Assembly: GCA_002336675.1 (NCBI GenBank)
Contig: DDEI01000017.1
Coordinates: 1-14,480 of the forward strand
Length of the DNA: 14,480 nt
Source of the DNA: Flavobacteriales bacterium UBA1958
GTDB lineage: Bacteria; Bacteroidota; Bacteroidia; Flavobacteriales_D; Sanyastnellaceae
Direction: 5' to 3'
Part shown: in pieces, positions 14,218 through 14,480 of the stretch
How positions within the stretch are numbered: the stretch's first letter is position 1
Layout of the letters: every line of letters begins with the position of its first letter
The notes under the pieces: model-generated
What the model was told of the DNA's origin: nothing
The model's input: only the letters and a program-made list of their open reading frames with translations
The model's database searches: none
Translations under genes and position numbers: made by a program

Positions 14218-14480
14218 ATGAAACAGCTTTACACCCTGCTTTTAATGCTAATTATTTGTGTTTCGGTATGGGCTCACGATAAAAGACTAGCATTAGAATT
14301 CGTAGAAAACCAAAGTCAATGGAATGAAAATGTCCTATTTAGGGCTGGTTTACCAAACGGCGGATCTGTATATCTAGAAGAAAATGGTTTTACCTTTTCA
14401 TTTTTAGACGCAGAAGAATTCTCAAAGCTTCATGACTTACAATTTGCGACAGTAGAAGAACAAATGGCTTTCTCTGTTCC
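14218..14480 (+). CDS. Secreted DUF7948-like protein, N-terminal 87 codons (partial)
   Basis: The frame opens at ATG 14218 and is uninterrupted to the right edge. Residues 1-19 are a signal peptide (MKQLYTLLLMLIICVSVWA), followed by HDKRLALEFVENQSQWNENV, LFRAGLPNGGSVYLEENGF and TFSFLD. The pattern F-x-E-N-x-x-Q-W-x-x-x-V-x-F-R-A, then a glycine-rich turn and Y/F-L-E-x-N-G-F-T, resembles the N-terminal domain of large Bacteroidota exoproteins, now called DUF7948. These often carry PKD or SBBP repeats and end in a gliding-motility or type IX sorting domain. Only the start is visible, so repeats and sorting domain are unconfirmed. TATATTTA at 14186-14193 is a one-mismatch promoter box 24 nt upstream. 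Confidence 0.72.
   Translation, partial: MKQLYTLLLMLIICVSVWAHDKRLALEFVENQSQWNENVLFRAGLPNGGSVYLEENGFTFSFLDAEEFSKLHDLQFATVEEQMAFSV

Noticed and set aside
1..14480. Search for CRISPR arrays, tRNA/rRNA genes, insertion sequences, toxin-antitoxin or defence modules
   Set aside because: No regularly spaced repeats, cloverleaf-like GC-rich segments, transposase motifs or small paired ORFs were seen; nearly all sequence is accounted for by the listed genes.

Overview
The window looks like chromosomal DNA from a member of the Bacteroidota, most likely of flavobacterial type. The DNA is AT-rich by eye and Shine-Dalgarno sites are largely absent. Several genes are preceded by the TAnnTTTG -7 box used by the primary sigma factor of this phylum. 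The protein families also fit: a secreted Asp-box (BNR/sortilin-like) protein, a flavobacterial-type alpha-oxoamine synthase, a long LptF/LptG-type permease, and the start of a DUF7948-like secreted protein of the kind found in gliding and type IX secretion bacteria.

Layout, left to right. Positions 1-2280 (minus) hold the first 760 codons of a large secreted beta-propeller protein that runs off the left edge. Positions 2370-3419 (minus) encode an AI-2E-family membrane transporter. Positions 3599-4741 (plus) encode a pirin-family cupin with a twin-arginine signal, closed by a strong terminator at 4802-4839. That terminator also faces the convergent PLP-dependent alpha-oxoamine synthase at 4867-6111 (minus). 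A 319-bp non-coding gap (6112-6430) follows.

Positions 6431-8416 (plus) hold a two-gene unit: a UDP-glucuronate 4-epimerase-like enzyme and a GT2 polyprenyl-phosphate glycosyltransferase. The convergent shikimate kinase aroK (8418-8948, minus) sits 1 bp away. Divergent from aroK is a tight plus-strand cluster: an LptF/LptG-family LPS export permease (9108-10550), a GT4 glycosyltransferase overlapping it by 4 nt (10547-11749), and a second GT4 enzyme 1 nt downstream (11751-12923). pyrD (12977-14011) follows with its own promoter and a weak terminator. The first 87 codons of a secreted protein (14218 onward) end the window.

The central theme is the cell envelope. There is nucleotide-sugar epimerisation, loading of a sugar on a lipid carrier, two cytosolic glycosyltransferases linked to an LPS transporter, and an acyl-amino-acid condensing enzyme that could make sphingoid or sulfonolipid bases. 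aroK and pyrD are housekeeping genes placed among them. I saw no tRNA, rRNA, CRISPR array, insertion sequence, integrase, toxin-antitoxin pair or defence gene, and nothing that amounts to a clearly undescribed system. The points most worth a second look are the Tat-signal pirin, the substrate of the PLP enzyme, the epimerase plus GT2 pair, and a 14-bp motif in three intergenic regions.
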